A stretch of 64,000 nucleotides of DNA, from positions 26,917 to 90,916 of the forward strand of contig CAZEDX010000005.1 of the NCBI GenBank assembly GCA_964511015.1, in the 5' to 3' direction. The notes beneath the pieces are model-generated. The model saw only the letters and a list, made by a program, of their open reading frames with translations, was not told where the DNA came from and searched no databases. The DNA comes from FEN-1099 sp964511015. Its GTDB lineage: Bacteria > Lernaellota > Lernaellaia > Lernaellales > Lernaellaceae. The position numbers and the translations under genes were made by a program. How positions within the stretch are numbered: position 1 is the first letter of the stretch; every line of letters begins with the position of its first letter. Below are positions 33,784 through 41,718 of this stretch, in pieces.

Positions 33784-34854
33784 TTATGCGCTCCGCTTTT
33801 CACGCAGGTTGTACACATAGGCGAGAATCTCAGCGATCGCCTGATACAACCCGACGGGAATCAGTTGATTCAGCTTGACCGTACGAAACAGTTCCCGCGC
33901 CAGGGCGCGACGCTCAAGGATCGGCACACCATGACGGGCGGCGATTTCACGGATCTTTTCGGCCACTACGCCCTTTCCTTTGGCCACCAGTCGCGGCGCC
34001 GTGTCCCGCCCAACGACATACTGCAGCGCGATGGCGATCTCGGTGGGGTTGGTGATGACCACGTCGGCTTTCGGCACCGCCTGCATCATCCGCCGCATGG
34101 CGGTCTCGCGCTGGATCGTGCGAATGCGGGCCTTGATCTTGGGATCACCTTCCATGTGCTTGTGCTCTTCCTTGATTTCGTCGCGCGACATGCGCAACTT
34201 TTTCTCCCAATCGAAGCGCTGATAGGAATAGTCCAGAATCGCCAGAAACACCAAGACGATCAGGGTGTTCAACATGATGCGATACATCATGGTCATCATG
34301 TAGGCGAACACCGACCATGCCGGCAGGTGAATCAGACTGACCAAGGTCGCCATTTCGTCTTTTATGACCGACCACACCACGTAGCTGACAATGGCAATCT
34401 TGACTAGGCATTTGAGCGCTTCCACCCAACTGCGGATGGAGAACATGTTCTTGACGCCGTTGATCGGGTTGAGTCGATCGAAGCTGGGCACCATCGCCTC
34501 GCCGGCATAGAGAAACCCAATTTGAGCCAGATACGAACCGACGCCCGCTATCACCACAGCGGTCAACAACGGAAAGAAAAGAATGGCAATTTTCCAAACC
34601 AGTTCTTTCGTAATCAACCAGATGGTGAAGGTGTTGACTTCCATCTGCCCGGCCAGGCGCAAAGGCGTTTGAAAAAGGTCCGCCAGATGGTTCCACCACC
34701 AGCTCGAACCGATGGAAAACACCGCCAACGACGCCGCCAACACGGCGACACTGGGGAGTTCGCGGCTCAACGCCACGTTCCCCTTTTCGCGAGCCTGGTC
34801 GCGCTTGTGTGGTGATGCCGGCTCGTTACGTTCGGTGTCGTTCTGTTCGGACAT
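33784..34854 (-). CDS. flhB: Flagellar export switch protein FlhB with NPTE cleavage-site variant
   Basis: 356 residues: N-terminal basic segment, four membrane helices (about 30-210), then the cytoplasmic FlhBc. The autocleavage loop reads VVITNPTEIAIAL at residues 265-277: Asn269 is at the same residue number as in Salmonella, Pro follows, but the usual His of NPTH is Glu. Asn-Pro is sufficient chemistry for cyclisation in other systems, so cleavage may still occur. FlhB switches export from rod/hook to filament substrates. A FlhB C-terminal paralogue lies at the operon end. Confidence 0.96.
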   Translation of the reverse strand: MSEQNDTERNEPASPHKRDQAREKGNVALSRELPSVAVLAASLAVFSIGSSWWWNHLADLFQTPLRLAGQMEVNTFTIWLITKELVWKIAILFFPLLTAVVIAGVGSYLAQIGFLYAGEAMVPSFDRLNPINGVKNMFSIRSWVEALKCLVKIAIVSYVVWSVIKDEMATLVSLIHLPAWSVFAYMMTMMYRIMLNTLIVLVFLAILDYSYQRFDWEKKLRMSRDEIKEEHKHMEGDPKIKARIRTIQRETAMRRMMQAVPKADVVITNPTEIAIALQYVVGRDTAPRLVAKGKGVVAEKIREIAARHGVPILERRALARELFRTVKLNQLIPVGLYQAIAEILAYVYNLREKRSA

Positions 34855-34864
34855 GTTCCCCTTG

Positions 34865-35653
34865 TTACGGCTGCGGCGCCGTCTGTTGAAGGAAGAGCAA
34901 CATGCGACGAAGACTCGCCGCGTAATCTTGTTGGACCCACTCGACGAAGAGCGGCATCACCGCTGCGGTCGCCAGCAACCCGACCGCGATCGTGAGCGGA
35001 AAACCGACGACAAACACATTCATTTGCGGAACCGTGCGGGCAATGATGCCCAGCACCAATTTTGCCAGGAGCAGAGAAACGATCGGCGTGCCCGCCAATC
35101 CGATCGATGCCTTCAACGCCAAACCAACCGTTTCGGTGAATTCGCGAGCGTAGCTGGCCTTCCACACGGCCGCGCCGAGCGGTACTAGTTCGAAAGAGGT
35201 GAAAATGGCCGCTACGAACTCGCGATACAAGCCGCTCACCAGGAACACCATCACCGCGACGCGCATTTGAAACGAAGCCGTCAAGCTGATGGAGGCACCG
35301 GTGATGGGATCGATGACGTTGACGATGGCCAAACCCATTTGGAAGCCGACCATTTGCGCCCCAATGGCGACCGCCTCGCTCACCCAATGCAACAAGTAGC
35401 CAGCCGCTAGTCCCAGTAAGAATTCACTTATTGCGGCCAGTACGTAACCACCACCGGTAGCCGGCAGAGTCACCGGACGGCCCGAGAGGACGATGGTAGC
35501 AATCATGGCCATTGCCGCCGCTAAAGCCGCGCGCAACGGACGTGGGATTTCGGCGGAACTGAACACGGGCATGGTGATCAGGAGCCCCAGCACACGCAGA
35601 TACACCAAACCGAACAATTCGATGACGTCAGTGGACAGCGTGTACAACGGCAT
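34865..35653 (-). CDS. fliR: Flagellar export gate protein FliR
   Basis: 262 residues with about six membrane helices. Family marks include FGLVYLRVLGLLITMPVFSSAEIPRPLRAALA, the GYLLHWVSEAVAIGAQMVGFQMGLAIVNVIDP loop and TPIVSLLLAKLVLGIIARTVPQMNVFVVGFPL. FliR joins FliP and FliQ in the export gate. The ATG at 35653 has GAGGAG upstream; a longer frame overlaps fliQ and is rejected. It lies eight bases after fliQ. Confidence 0.96.
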   Translation of the reverse strand: MPLYTLSTDVIELFGLVYLRVLGLLITMPVFSSAEIPRPLRAALAAAMAMIATIVLSGRPVTLPATGGGYVLAAISEFLLGLAAGYLLHWVSEAVAIGAQMVGFQMGLAIVNVIDPITGASISLTASFQMRVAVMVFLVSGLYREFVAAIFTSFELVPLGAAVWKASYAREFTETVGLALKASIGLAGTPIVSLLLAKLVLGIIARTVPQMNVFVVGFPLTIAVGLLATAAVMPLFVEWVQQDYAASLRRMLLFLQQTAPQP

Positions 35654-35661
35654 CAGTCTCC

Positions 35662-35931
35662 TCAACGTAGAAACTGGTCCCAATTGGTGAAGCAGCGGGT
35701 AGTAAAAGACAACAACGCCGTCATCATCCGGTCCCAACTCAAGGCGACCGCCGCCACCGCCGCCAGAATCTTCGGAATAAAGGTCAGGGTCATTTCATGA
35801 ATCTGGGTTACCGCCTGGAATACACTGATCAGGATACCGACGACCAATCCCGCCAATAGGGCCGGATACGACACTTGCCACGAAACCATCAACGCGTCTT
35901 GCGCGAGCTTGGCCAGGGCTTCGAGATTCAT
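35662..35931 (-). CDS. fliQ: Flagellar export gate protein FliQ
   Basis: 89 residues with two membrane helices and the family run ALMVSWQVSYPALLAGLVVGILISVFQAVTQIHEMTLTFIPKI. This is a complete FliQ of typical length. It lies between fliP and fliR in the conserved order. Confidence 0.97.
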   Translation of the reverse strand: MNLEALAKLAQDALMVSWQVSYPALLAGLVVGILISVFQAVTQIHEMTLTFIPKILAAVAAVALSWDRMMTALLSFTTRCFTNWDQFLR

Positions 35932-35946
35932 ACGCGGATCCTTCCG

Positions 35947-36723
35947 TTAGGTGCCGAAACTGTTGACCAGGCTGCCGATGAGCAGGTACCACCCGTCGGC
36001 CAACACAAAGATCAGCAGTTTGAACGGCAGAGAGATCATGATGGGAGGCAACATCAACATGCCCATACTCATCAAGACTGACGAGATGACCATGTCGACG
36101 ATCAAAAACGGCAGCCAAATGAGAAATCCAATCATGAAAGCGGTACGCAATTCGGAAAGGACAAACGCCGGCGCGATCACCCATGTCGGTACGTCGTCTA
36201 ACGTTCTCGGTTGTGGCCGTTTTCCGATGTGCAGAAACAAGCCCAGATCCTTTTCCCGCGTCTGCTTCAACATGAAGCCGCGGAGCGGTTCCATTGTTTT
36301 CTGGAAGGCCTCCTCATAGCCGATTTGCTGGGCCATATAAGGTTTCACCGCGTTTTCGTGGATCTGAGTCCAGACTGGGAACATGATGAACACGGTCAAG
36401 AACAACGAAAGCCCGAGGACAATCTGGTTGGTTGGAGTCTGGTTGGTGCCCAACGCCTGCCGGGCAAAGGACAATACAACGACAATGCGTGTAAAGGAGG
36501 TGAACATCAATAAGAATGACGGCACCAACGCCATCACCGTGAGGATCAGCAGCAGTTTGACTGCCGTCGAAACCTGGTCGGGCGAGTTGGCCTGCCCGAC
36601 GCCGATCGTGACCTGTGGCACCACCAGGGGGCTTCCGCCGGCGGGGGCACTCTGCGCCAGCACCGGCGGGGCCCAGGCGCCGAGCAACACAATCCCTCCA
36701 ACGATGACCAAGATAACCCTCAT
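35947..36723 (-). CDS. fliP: Flagellar export gate protein FliP
   Basis: 258 residues: a cleavable N-terminal signal typical of FliP (ends VLAQS), then four membrane helices. Key runs are LTVMALVPSFLLMFTSFTRIVVVLSFARQALGTNQTP and PTWVIAPAFVLSELRTAFMIGFLIWLPFLIVDMVISSVLMSMGMLMLPP. I prefer the second in-frame ATG (36723) because AAAGG is then six bases away, while it abuts the first ATG (36729). Confidence 0.97.
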   Translation of the reverse strand: MRVILVIVGGIVLLGAWAPPVLAQSAPAGGSPLVVPQVTIGVGQANSPDQVSTAVKLLLILTVMALVPSFLLMFTSFTRIVVVLSFARQALGTNQTPTNQIVLGLSLFLTVFIMFPVWTQIHENAVKPYMAQQIGYEEAFQKTMEPLRGFMLKQTREKDLGLFLHIGKRPQPRTLDDVPTWVIAPAFVLSELRTAFMIGFLIWLPFLIVDMVISSVLMSMGMLMLPPIMISLPFKLLIFVLADGWYLLIGSLVNSFGT

Positions 36724-36744
36724 CGTCATCCTTTTTGCTGCGGA

Positions 36745-37854
36745 CTACAGCCTCTTCATTTCCTTCACGCGCGCGGCAATCGCCTTCAGCGTGCCGTTGT
36801 CGACGACCTCCCAGTCATTGGACGCCCGCCGCTGCTGCGCCTTCAGCCGATCGGCGAATTCTGTTTCGGCTCGACTGGGCAAGGCCTGCACCGTCTCCGC
36901 GGCCACGAAAGCCGGTTCGTCGGTGGATGCCGGCTTGACCGGCTCGTCGACATGGAGAATTCGACGTCGCGCTTCTTCCGACTCGATTTTGGTCAACATG
37001 GTGACCTCATTGCCGGCCAGCGCGACAACAATCAGTTCGCCCGCCACATCGATCACGGCAATGCGGCGTTTCAGGTCCAGCGCCCCGGTTTGTACCACCC
37101 GAATCAGTCCGCTCTTCCCCCCGCCCATACGCGCCGGCAGTCGCAGCCGTTTGGCCAACGCCACAAGCAAAAAAAGCAGACCGAGCGCCACACACAACGC
37201 CGTCACAACCTTAACCACCGCGGACTTCCATTCAAAATCGCCGCTCACCGCGCTCGCGATGGCGGGTGCTGCTGGCGGCTTGGTTTCAGGCGCCGGCGTT
37301 GGTGCGGGAGTCGCCGGAGAATCGGCCAGCAACTGCGCCAAATTGATTTTGGCTTGTTCGTCGGCGGCGGGTGCCGTCTCGGGCGCCGGTTCGGCCGGGG
37401 CTTCGACCGCCGGAGGAACAGCCCCCGCGGGAACCTCGCCCACATACAGACGCAGGCCACCCTCAGTCGGGCGCAGAGTGAGCGACCGTTCGCCCTGGTA
37501 CGAAGCGCGCAGCGTCAGCACCACTTTCACCTGGTTTTTCGTGATTTGATACGCGCGCACCCGCTCCACACAAGAACCGGCGGGTGTGATCAGAGTGCGG
37601 GTCGGTGGATCGACGTAGGTCCGCGACAGCAACACCGACACTTCCTGACCCGCGTTTTCGACCACCGCGTCGTTCAATCCCGCGCGGTCCAGAAGCTGTA
37701 GATCGATACCACACCCCTCACCAGTCACTTTGCTGGCGCCAGTCAGGTAGTTCAAATTCGGAAACAAAGGCACTTCGGCGGACGCCATCGCTGGCATCAA
37801 CAACCACAGAGCGGCCATTGTCAACAGAATCGTGGTGGTTACCCTACTCTGCAT
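36745..37854 (-). CDS. fliO: FliO-like flagellar protein with long AMIN-like periplasmic extension
   Basis: 369 residues, far longer than the about 100-150 of ordinary FliO. A signal peptide (1-26) is followed by an AMIN-like beta domain (about 30-140: TGASKVTGEGCGIDLQLL, YQITKNQVKVVLTLRASYQGERSLTLRPTEGGLRLYVG), a Pro/Ala-rich linker (140-225), one membrane helix (VVTALCVALGLLFLLVALAKRL) and the FliO cytoplasmic core (IRVVQTGALDLKRRIAVIDVAGELIVVALAGNEVTMLTKI). AMIN domains bind peptidoglycan or secretin-type envelope parts. Position between fliN and fliP supports FliO. Confidence 0.85.
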   Translation of the reverse strand: MQSRVTTTILLTMAALWLLMPAMASAEVPLFPNLNYLTGASKVTGEGCGIDLQLLDRAGLNDAVVENAGQEVSVLLSRTYVDPPTRTLITPAGSCVERVRAYQITKNQVKVVLTLRASYQGERSLTLRPTEGGLRLYVGEVPAGAVPPAVEAPAEPAPETAPAADEQAKINLAQLLADSPATPAPTPAPETKPPAAPAIASAVSGDFEWKSAVVKVVTALCVALGLLFLLVALAKRLRLPARMGGGKSGLIRVVQTGALDLKRRIAVIDVAGELIVVALAGNEVTMLTKIESEEARRRILHVDEPVKPASTDEPAFVAAETVQALPSRAETEFADRLKAQQRRASNDWEVVDNGTLKAIAARVKEMKRL

Positions 37855-37865
37855 CGCGGCCTCCG

Positions 37866-38396
37866 CTACTTCAACGACTCAATGCGTTCAGTCTTGCTGA
37901 TAACGTCCGTCAGACGGATGCCGAACTTCTCATTGACAATTACCGCTTCCCCGCGGGCCACCAGCTTGTCGTTGACGAACACCTCCAGCGGTTCGCCAGC
38001 CATCTTGGTCAATTCCACAATGCTGCCGGGTCCAAGGTTGAGCAGATCGCCGATGGTCATGCGCGTACGTCCGACCTCGACCGTCAACAGCAGTGGAATG
38101 TCCAGCACGAATTCCAGCGACCGAGGCGCCGCAGGCATCGCCGATTCGCGGGGCAGTTCCTGGAACTGGACATCGCGTGCCGGCGACCCCGACGGAACAG
38201 GCTCTCCCTCGGCTACAGCTTCGCCGGCATGCAAATCGTCATCGGACAAGCCCCACGCCGCCGGATCATCCATGGCCGGATCTTTCTTCTCCGCCGGCGT
38301 GGTGGGCGGAGCCGCCGGTGTCCCCGACTCTTCATTCATTTCCGCCAGCAGCTTGTCGATCTCATCCTGGCTGACCACGTTTTCGTCATCAGGCAT
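37866..38396 (-). CDS. fliN: Flagellar switch protein FliN with FliM-like N terminus
   Basis: 176 residues. The C-terminal SpoA/surface-presentation domain is clear: DIPLLLTVEVGRTRMTIGDLLNLGPGSIVELTKMAGEPLEVFVNDKLVARGEAVIVNEKFGIRLTDVIS, read in two segments. The N terminus has VSQDEIDKLLAEM, the type of motif normally at the start of FliM that binds CheY-P, followed by an acidic Pro/Ala linker. FliN forms the base of the C-ring. It lies 26 bases after fliM. Confidence 0.94.
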   Translation of the reverse strand: MPDDENVVSQDEIDKLLAEMNEESGTPAAPPTTPAEKKDPAMDDPAAWGLSDDDLHAGEAVAEGEPVPSGSPARDVQFQELPRESAMPAAPRSLEFVLDIPLLLTVEVGRTRMTIGDLLNLGPGSIVELTKMAGEPLEVFVNDKLVARGEAVIVNEKFGIRLTDVISKTERIESLK

Positions 38397-38422
38397 GGTG
38401 CCTACCCCTCTCGTTCACGAGA

Positions 38423-39433
38423 CTAGATCACCTTGATCGCCTTGTAGCCCCGTTCAATCCCGACTGTTGCTCTGAACTTGGGAATCGACTCAACCAGTAC
38501 GTCCACCGGCTGGTCGCTGAATTTGTCCAACTGCAAGATTTGCCCTTCGGTCAAGGCCAATAGTTCACCGACCGTTACCCGTCCCCGACCGAACTGCGCA
38601 ACCACTTCCACGGAGGCGTCGCGCGCCGCACCTTCGAACGCGTTGCGCCATAGCTTGTCGTCGTAAGCCGCGCCTTCGCCAAGGAAGCCGGAAGAAAGCT
38701 TTTCTTTGACCGGCTCGATCATGGCGTAGGGCATCACGATCTGGATCAGACCCGAATTCCCTTCCACGTCAACACTGCTTTCGATCACCAACACGATCTC
38801 GGTCGGGTGGGCGATCGACACGAACTGCGGGTTGATTTCCGTGCGTTGAAACTCAATACGCACAGGTTGAACCGGGTCCCAGGCCTTTTGGAACTCGTTG
38901 AGCGCGTTGACGACGACCTTGCGCACAATATTCAGTTCGATGGCCGTGAAGTCGCGTCCTTCCACCCGGAACCGGACTTTGCCCGACCCGCCGAGAAAAA
39001 TATTCACCAGCACGAAGGTGAAATTGCTTTCGATGATCATCGCGCCCATGCCGCGGAACGGCTCCATCTTGAACAGGTTGATGGAGGTCGGCAGCGGCAG
39101 GCTGTTTAGGAATTCGCTGAATTTAATCAGTCGGATGTCGCCGACTTCCACGTCAACCACCCGCCGAAGTTCAATCGACAACGCACTACGGAAGTCGCGG
39201 CAGAATTTTTCATGGATCACCTCGAGCATCGGCATCTTGCCGCGGAAGATGCGGTCCTGACTGGTCAGGTCGTAAGGACGAACGTCACGGTCGCCGCGCT
39301 CGAACGATTCCATACGCGGCGCCGCTGCCGCCGCCGCTATTGGCGTCCGCTCCTCGGCCACCGTCTCAATAACGCCCGAGCTTACCGCCGCAAGTAGAGC
39401 GTCGACTTCGTCTTGGTTGAGAACCTGACCCAT
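38423..39433 (-). CDS. fliM: Flagellar motor switch protein FliM
   Basis: 336 residues: N-terminal CheY-binding motif LNQDEVDALLAAV, the middle CheC-like domain (about 50-230, with RFRVEGRDFTAIELNIVRKVV and EINPQFVSIAHPTEIVLVIE) and the SpoA domain (about 260-330, with VVAQFGRGRVTVGELLALTEGQILQLDKF). It connects FliG and FliN in the C-ring and receives CheY signals. Typical length; no anomalies. Confidence 0.97.
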   Translation of the reverse strand: MGQVLNQDEVDALLAAVSSGVIETVAEERTPIAAAAAAPRMESFERGDRDVRPYDLTSQDRIFRGKMPMLEVIHEKFCRDFRSALSIELRRVVDVEVGDIRLIKFSEFLNSLPLPTSINLFKMEPFRGMGAMIIESNFTFVLVNIFLGGSGKVRFRVEGRDFTAIELNIVRKVVVNALNEFQKAWDPVQPVRIEFQRTEINPQFVSIAHPTEIVLVIESSVDVEGNSGLIQIVMPYAMIEPVKEKLSSGFLGEGAAYDDKLWRNAFEGAARDASVEVVAQFGRGRVTVGELLALTEGQILQLDKFSDQPVDVLVESIPKFRATVGIERGYKAIKVI

Positions 39434-39443
39434 TGCTTCCGCC

Positions 39444-39944
39444 TCAGGAAACGATGAATTCGGTGAACAATACGTCGCCCACGGCGTTGGTACCTAGTAT
39501 CTCGTTGAGCCGCAGGGTCAGTTCCTGCTTCAGCTTGAGCTTGCCCTTCCCGTCACGGATCTGATCGTACGTCTTGCTGGTCAGCAAGAGAATGATCGTA
39601 TCTTGGATTTTGGGTTTGAGCTTTTCCATTTGGGGTTTCAGGTTCTCACTGGTCAATTCAATGACCATCTTGACCTTCAGGTAGCGCGCCTGTTCGACAT
39701 CCGCGAGATTCACCACGAACGGATCAAGATCGACCGTCGCCTTGGGCGCCTCGGGTTCCGCCGGCTTTGCCGCGTGCGCGGGGTTTTCCGGGCCATGAGC
39801 GGCCTTCTTGCCGCCGCCAATGATCCCCGTCAAAAAGAGCACTGCGACGATCACACCGATCGCCACGACTGCCCCGCCGCCGATGAAGATCAGCTTTTTC
39901 GAGGACTTTTTTGGCGCTTGGACTGTAGTTTCTTGCTCGGCCAT
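39444..39944 (-). CDS. fliL: Flagellar basal-body protein FliL
   Basis: 166 residues: a cytoplasmic basic start, one membrane helix (LIFIGGGAVVAIGVIVAVLFLTGIIGGG), a Pro/Ala linker and the periplasmic FliL domain (VDLDPFVVNLADVEQARYLKVKMVIELTSENLKPQMEKL; RDGKGKLKLKQELTLRLNEIL). It supports stator function around the motor. It is the first gene of the long operon; the 457-base region upstream holds the sigma-54 motif. Confidence 0.95.
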   Translation of the reverse strand: MAEQETTVQAPKKSSKKLIFIGGGAVVAIGVIVAVLFLTGIIGGGKKAAHGPENPAHAAKPAEPEAPKATVDLDPFVVNLADVEQARYLKVKMVIELTSENLKPQMEKLKPKIQDTIILLLTSKTYDQIRDGKGKLKLKQELTLRLNEILGTNAVGDVLFTEFIVS

Positions 39945-40082
39945 AGGGACTGTCTCCTGTCAAAAGGATTGCGTCGCCGACCCCTTCAGTTTGACGCCGG
40001 GAACACGCGGCAGGTTTCCCCACCCAGAGCCGCGCCGTCTTTCACACCACCCACTCTACCACTACGGCCCGCCTTTAGGTGA

Positions 40083-40097
40083 GCAAGTGGTGTGCCA
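40083..40097 (-). promoter_or_regulatory. Sigma-54 promoter of the fliL-to-flhB2 operon
   Basis: The minus strand reads TGGCAC-N5-TTGC followed by T, with exact GG-N10-GC spacing, an almost perfect RpoN motif. The predicted start is near 40071, giving a leader of about 127 bases before fliL. Confidence 0.85.
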
Positions 40098-40347
40098 AAC
40101 CGGCCCGTTCCCTGGGCCTCGAATCGAAACCGGCGTCGACATTCCGTCGAACACATTCCCGGGCAATATCTGTTTTACCAATAAGCGTTTACAATCCACG
40201 CCGATAGTTATCGGCATTACCTCCCGAAAGTTACAGACTAATTCCATACCCTTCGGTTGTCAAAACGAATCTGTAGTCGTCGGGATTTTGACGAATGAAC
40301 TATCCGTCAAAGGCTAGTTCTTTTCGTACGATTGTCGGATTAGGCAG

Positions 40348-40374
40348 AAAAAACTGACCCGCCCGACAAGGCGG
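40348..40374 (-). terminator. Probable terminator of the HDOD-lipoprotein-TIG operon
   Basis: On the minus strand CCGCC and GGCGG (stem, six-base loop) precede six T residues after a five-base gap. It lies 28 bases beyond the TIG gene stop. Confidence 0.5.
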
Positions 40375-40401
40375 ATTCCGAATACTCTTGCCGACCGCCG
40401 C

Positions 40402-41706
40402 CTACCCGCTGCACCCGCCCGAGGCGTTAGAATTGCTGCCAAGAGCCGACGCACCGTCCAAGGTGTCGTCGTCTGGGATCGTATCGTCATCAACTGTCGT
40501 GTCGTCATCAACAGTCGTGTCGTCATCGATGGTCGTGTCATCATCCACGGTCGTGTCGTCATCGATGGTCGTGTCATCATCCACGGTCGTGTCGTCGTCT
40601 ACCGTGGTATCGTCGTCCACAGTTCCGTCATCGTCCGTAATTGTGTCGTCGTCTATGATCGTATCATCGTCAACCAGATCATCGTCGTCGAACACGTCAT
40701 CATCAATCGTATCATCGTCAATGGCGGTATCGTCGTCGATCAGGTCATCGTCTGGAATCGTGTCGTCATCAATCGTGTCGTCATCTGCGTTGTCATCGTC
40801 GGTGGTGTCGTCGTCACCGGGCTCTTCGACCGTGAATCCATCTGCCAATTCGGCGTATTCGTCGTCGCTGTTGATCACCCGAACAGTGTAGATACCCGGA
40901 GTAATGCCGGCGGGCACCGTCGCGGTGAGGATGTCCGAAGCAATTTGCACCACATTTGTCGCCAGCGTGTAGCCAATCAGCACGGTCGCGTCTTCGTCGA
41001 AATTCGCCCCGGTAATGGTCACGGGAGTGTCCACATCGTTGGGGGCGTGGTTGGGTTCGATGCCGGTAACCTGCAACTCCGCAGAACTAAGGACGGTGTA
41101 ACCCTCGACTAGAACGGCACTTCCTCCACCCATATTGGACACCGTCACGTCGTAGATGCCCGGCTCCAAGCCACTGGGCACCATGGCTTCAATGGTTGTC
41201 AGACTGCTGACCGTAACCGACTCCAGTGCTGTCGAGCCGATGGTAACGGTCGCGCCGTCCAAGAAGTTGGTGCCGGTAAGAACGACGGAAGTCGCCACGT
41301 TGTCGAGCCCTTGATTCGGCACGATCGACAGTAACGTCACATCCGAAGGATTGATCACGGTATACGCTTCTGGCAGCACCGCCTGACTGAGTGTTTCGGT
41401 GATCAGGTACACATCGTAGACCCCCGCCGGGGCACCCGCCGGGATGGTCGCCGTGATCAGCTTATCGGTCACCACGGTGACCGCGGTACACTCGGTGGCA
41501 CCGACCAACACGCGCGGGGTGCCGGCGAAATTGGTGCCACTGAGCACGATGTTCACTTCGACGTTGTTGGCACCTTGGATGGGTTCGATGCTGGTCAGCG
41601 AAACCGTCGCGTTCCCGCCCGATGGATAGCGGGAAAAGTCCCGGCCGCACTGCACCAAGATCACCAACAACAACAGGGTCGGCAGAATCGCCAGCGCTCG
41701 TTTCAT
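40402..41706 (-). CDS. TIG-repeat lipoprotein with long Asp-repeat tail ending in GGCSG
   Basis: 434 residues: lipoprotein signal with lipobox ILVQC (Cys20), then three IPT/TIG immunoglobulin-like domains (about 40-120, 123-205, 208-300), each ending in a phrase of the type PAGxxxGxYDVxxxN and opening with IxPNxxxNxVxTxVxxTGxNF. Residues 305-415 are DDDT-type repeats and the end is SNASGGCSG. It therefore has a Cys at both ends of the mature protein. TIG domains mediate binding or display. It follows a TolB-N-like lipoprotein by 12 bases, and shares the sigma-54-headed operon. Confidence 0.85.
   Translation of the reverse strand: MKRALAILPTLLLLVILVQCGRDFSRYPSGGNATVSLTSIEPIQGANNVEVNIVLSGTNFAGTPRVLVGATECTAVTVVTDKLITATIPAGAPAGVYDVYLITETLSQAVLPEAYTVINPSDVTLLSIVPNQGLDNVATSVVLTGTNFLDGATVTIGSTALESVTVSSLTTIEAMVPSGLEPGIYDVTVSNMGGGSAVLVEGYTVLSSAELQVTGIEPNHAPNDVDTPVTITGANFDEDATVLIGYTLATNVVQIASDILTATVPAGITPGIYTVRVINSDDEYAELADGFTVEEPGDDDTTDDDNADDDTIDDDTIPDDDLIDDDTAIDDDTIDDDVFDDDDLVDDDTIIDDDTITDDDGTVDDDTTVDDDTTVDDDTTIDDDTTVDDDTTIDDDTTVDDDTTVDDDTIPDDDTLDGASALGSNSNASGGCSG
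40466..40820 (-). repeat. Asp-coding minisatellite in the TIG lipoprotein
   Basis: Repeats of 15-18 bases encode DDDTTV/DDDTTI units. Two exact 36-base copies occur back to back at 40517-40552 and 40553-40588, showing recent duplication. Length change in this tract would keep the frame and alter the tail length. Confidence 0.85.
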
Positions 41707-41718
41707 TGCCGTCCTCCG

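Larger units (their letters stand above)
39945..40401. other. 457-base intergenic region between the flagellar operon and the TIG operon
   Basis: No coding sequence is supported here. It contains the sigma-54 motif for fliL (40083-40097), about 140 bases of leader, and near 40348-40374 the terminator-like hairpin of the operon that ends at 40402. The part between 40180 and 40320 is more AT-rich than its surroundings and could hold activator sites, but I see no clear repeat. Confidence 0.7.

Noticed and set aside
33106..34407. 433-residue plus-strand frame opposite flhA and flhB
   Set aside because: Antisense to conserved flagellar genes and rich in Asp/His/Gln, typical of a shadow.
40466..40820. 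Repeat array as a CRISPR
   Set aside because: Units are 15-36 bases, contiguous and without unique spacers, and they encode an in-frame Asp tail.
40388..40891. Ser/Val-rich plus-strand frame across the Asp-repeat array
   Set aside because: It is the antisense of GAC/GAT repeats, giving artificial SSS repeats.
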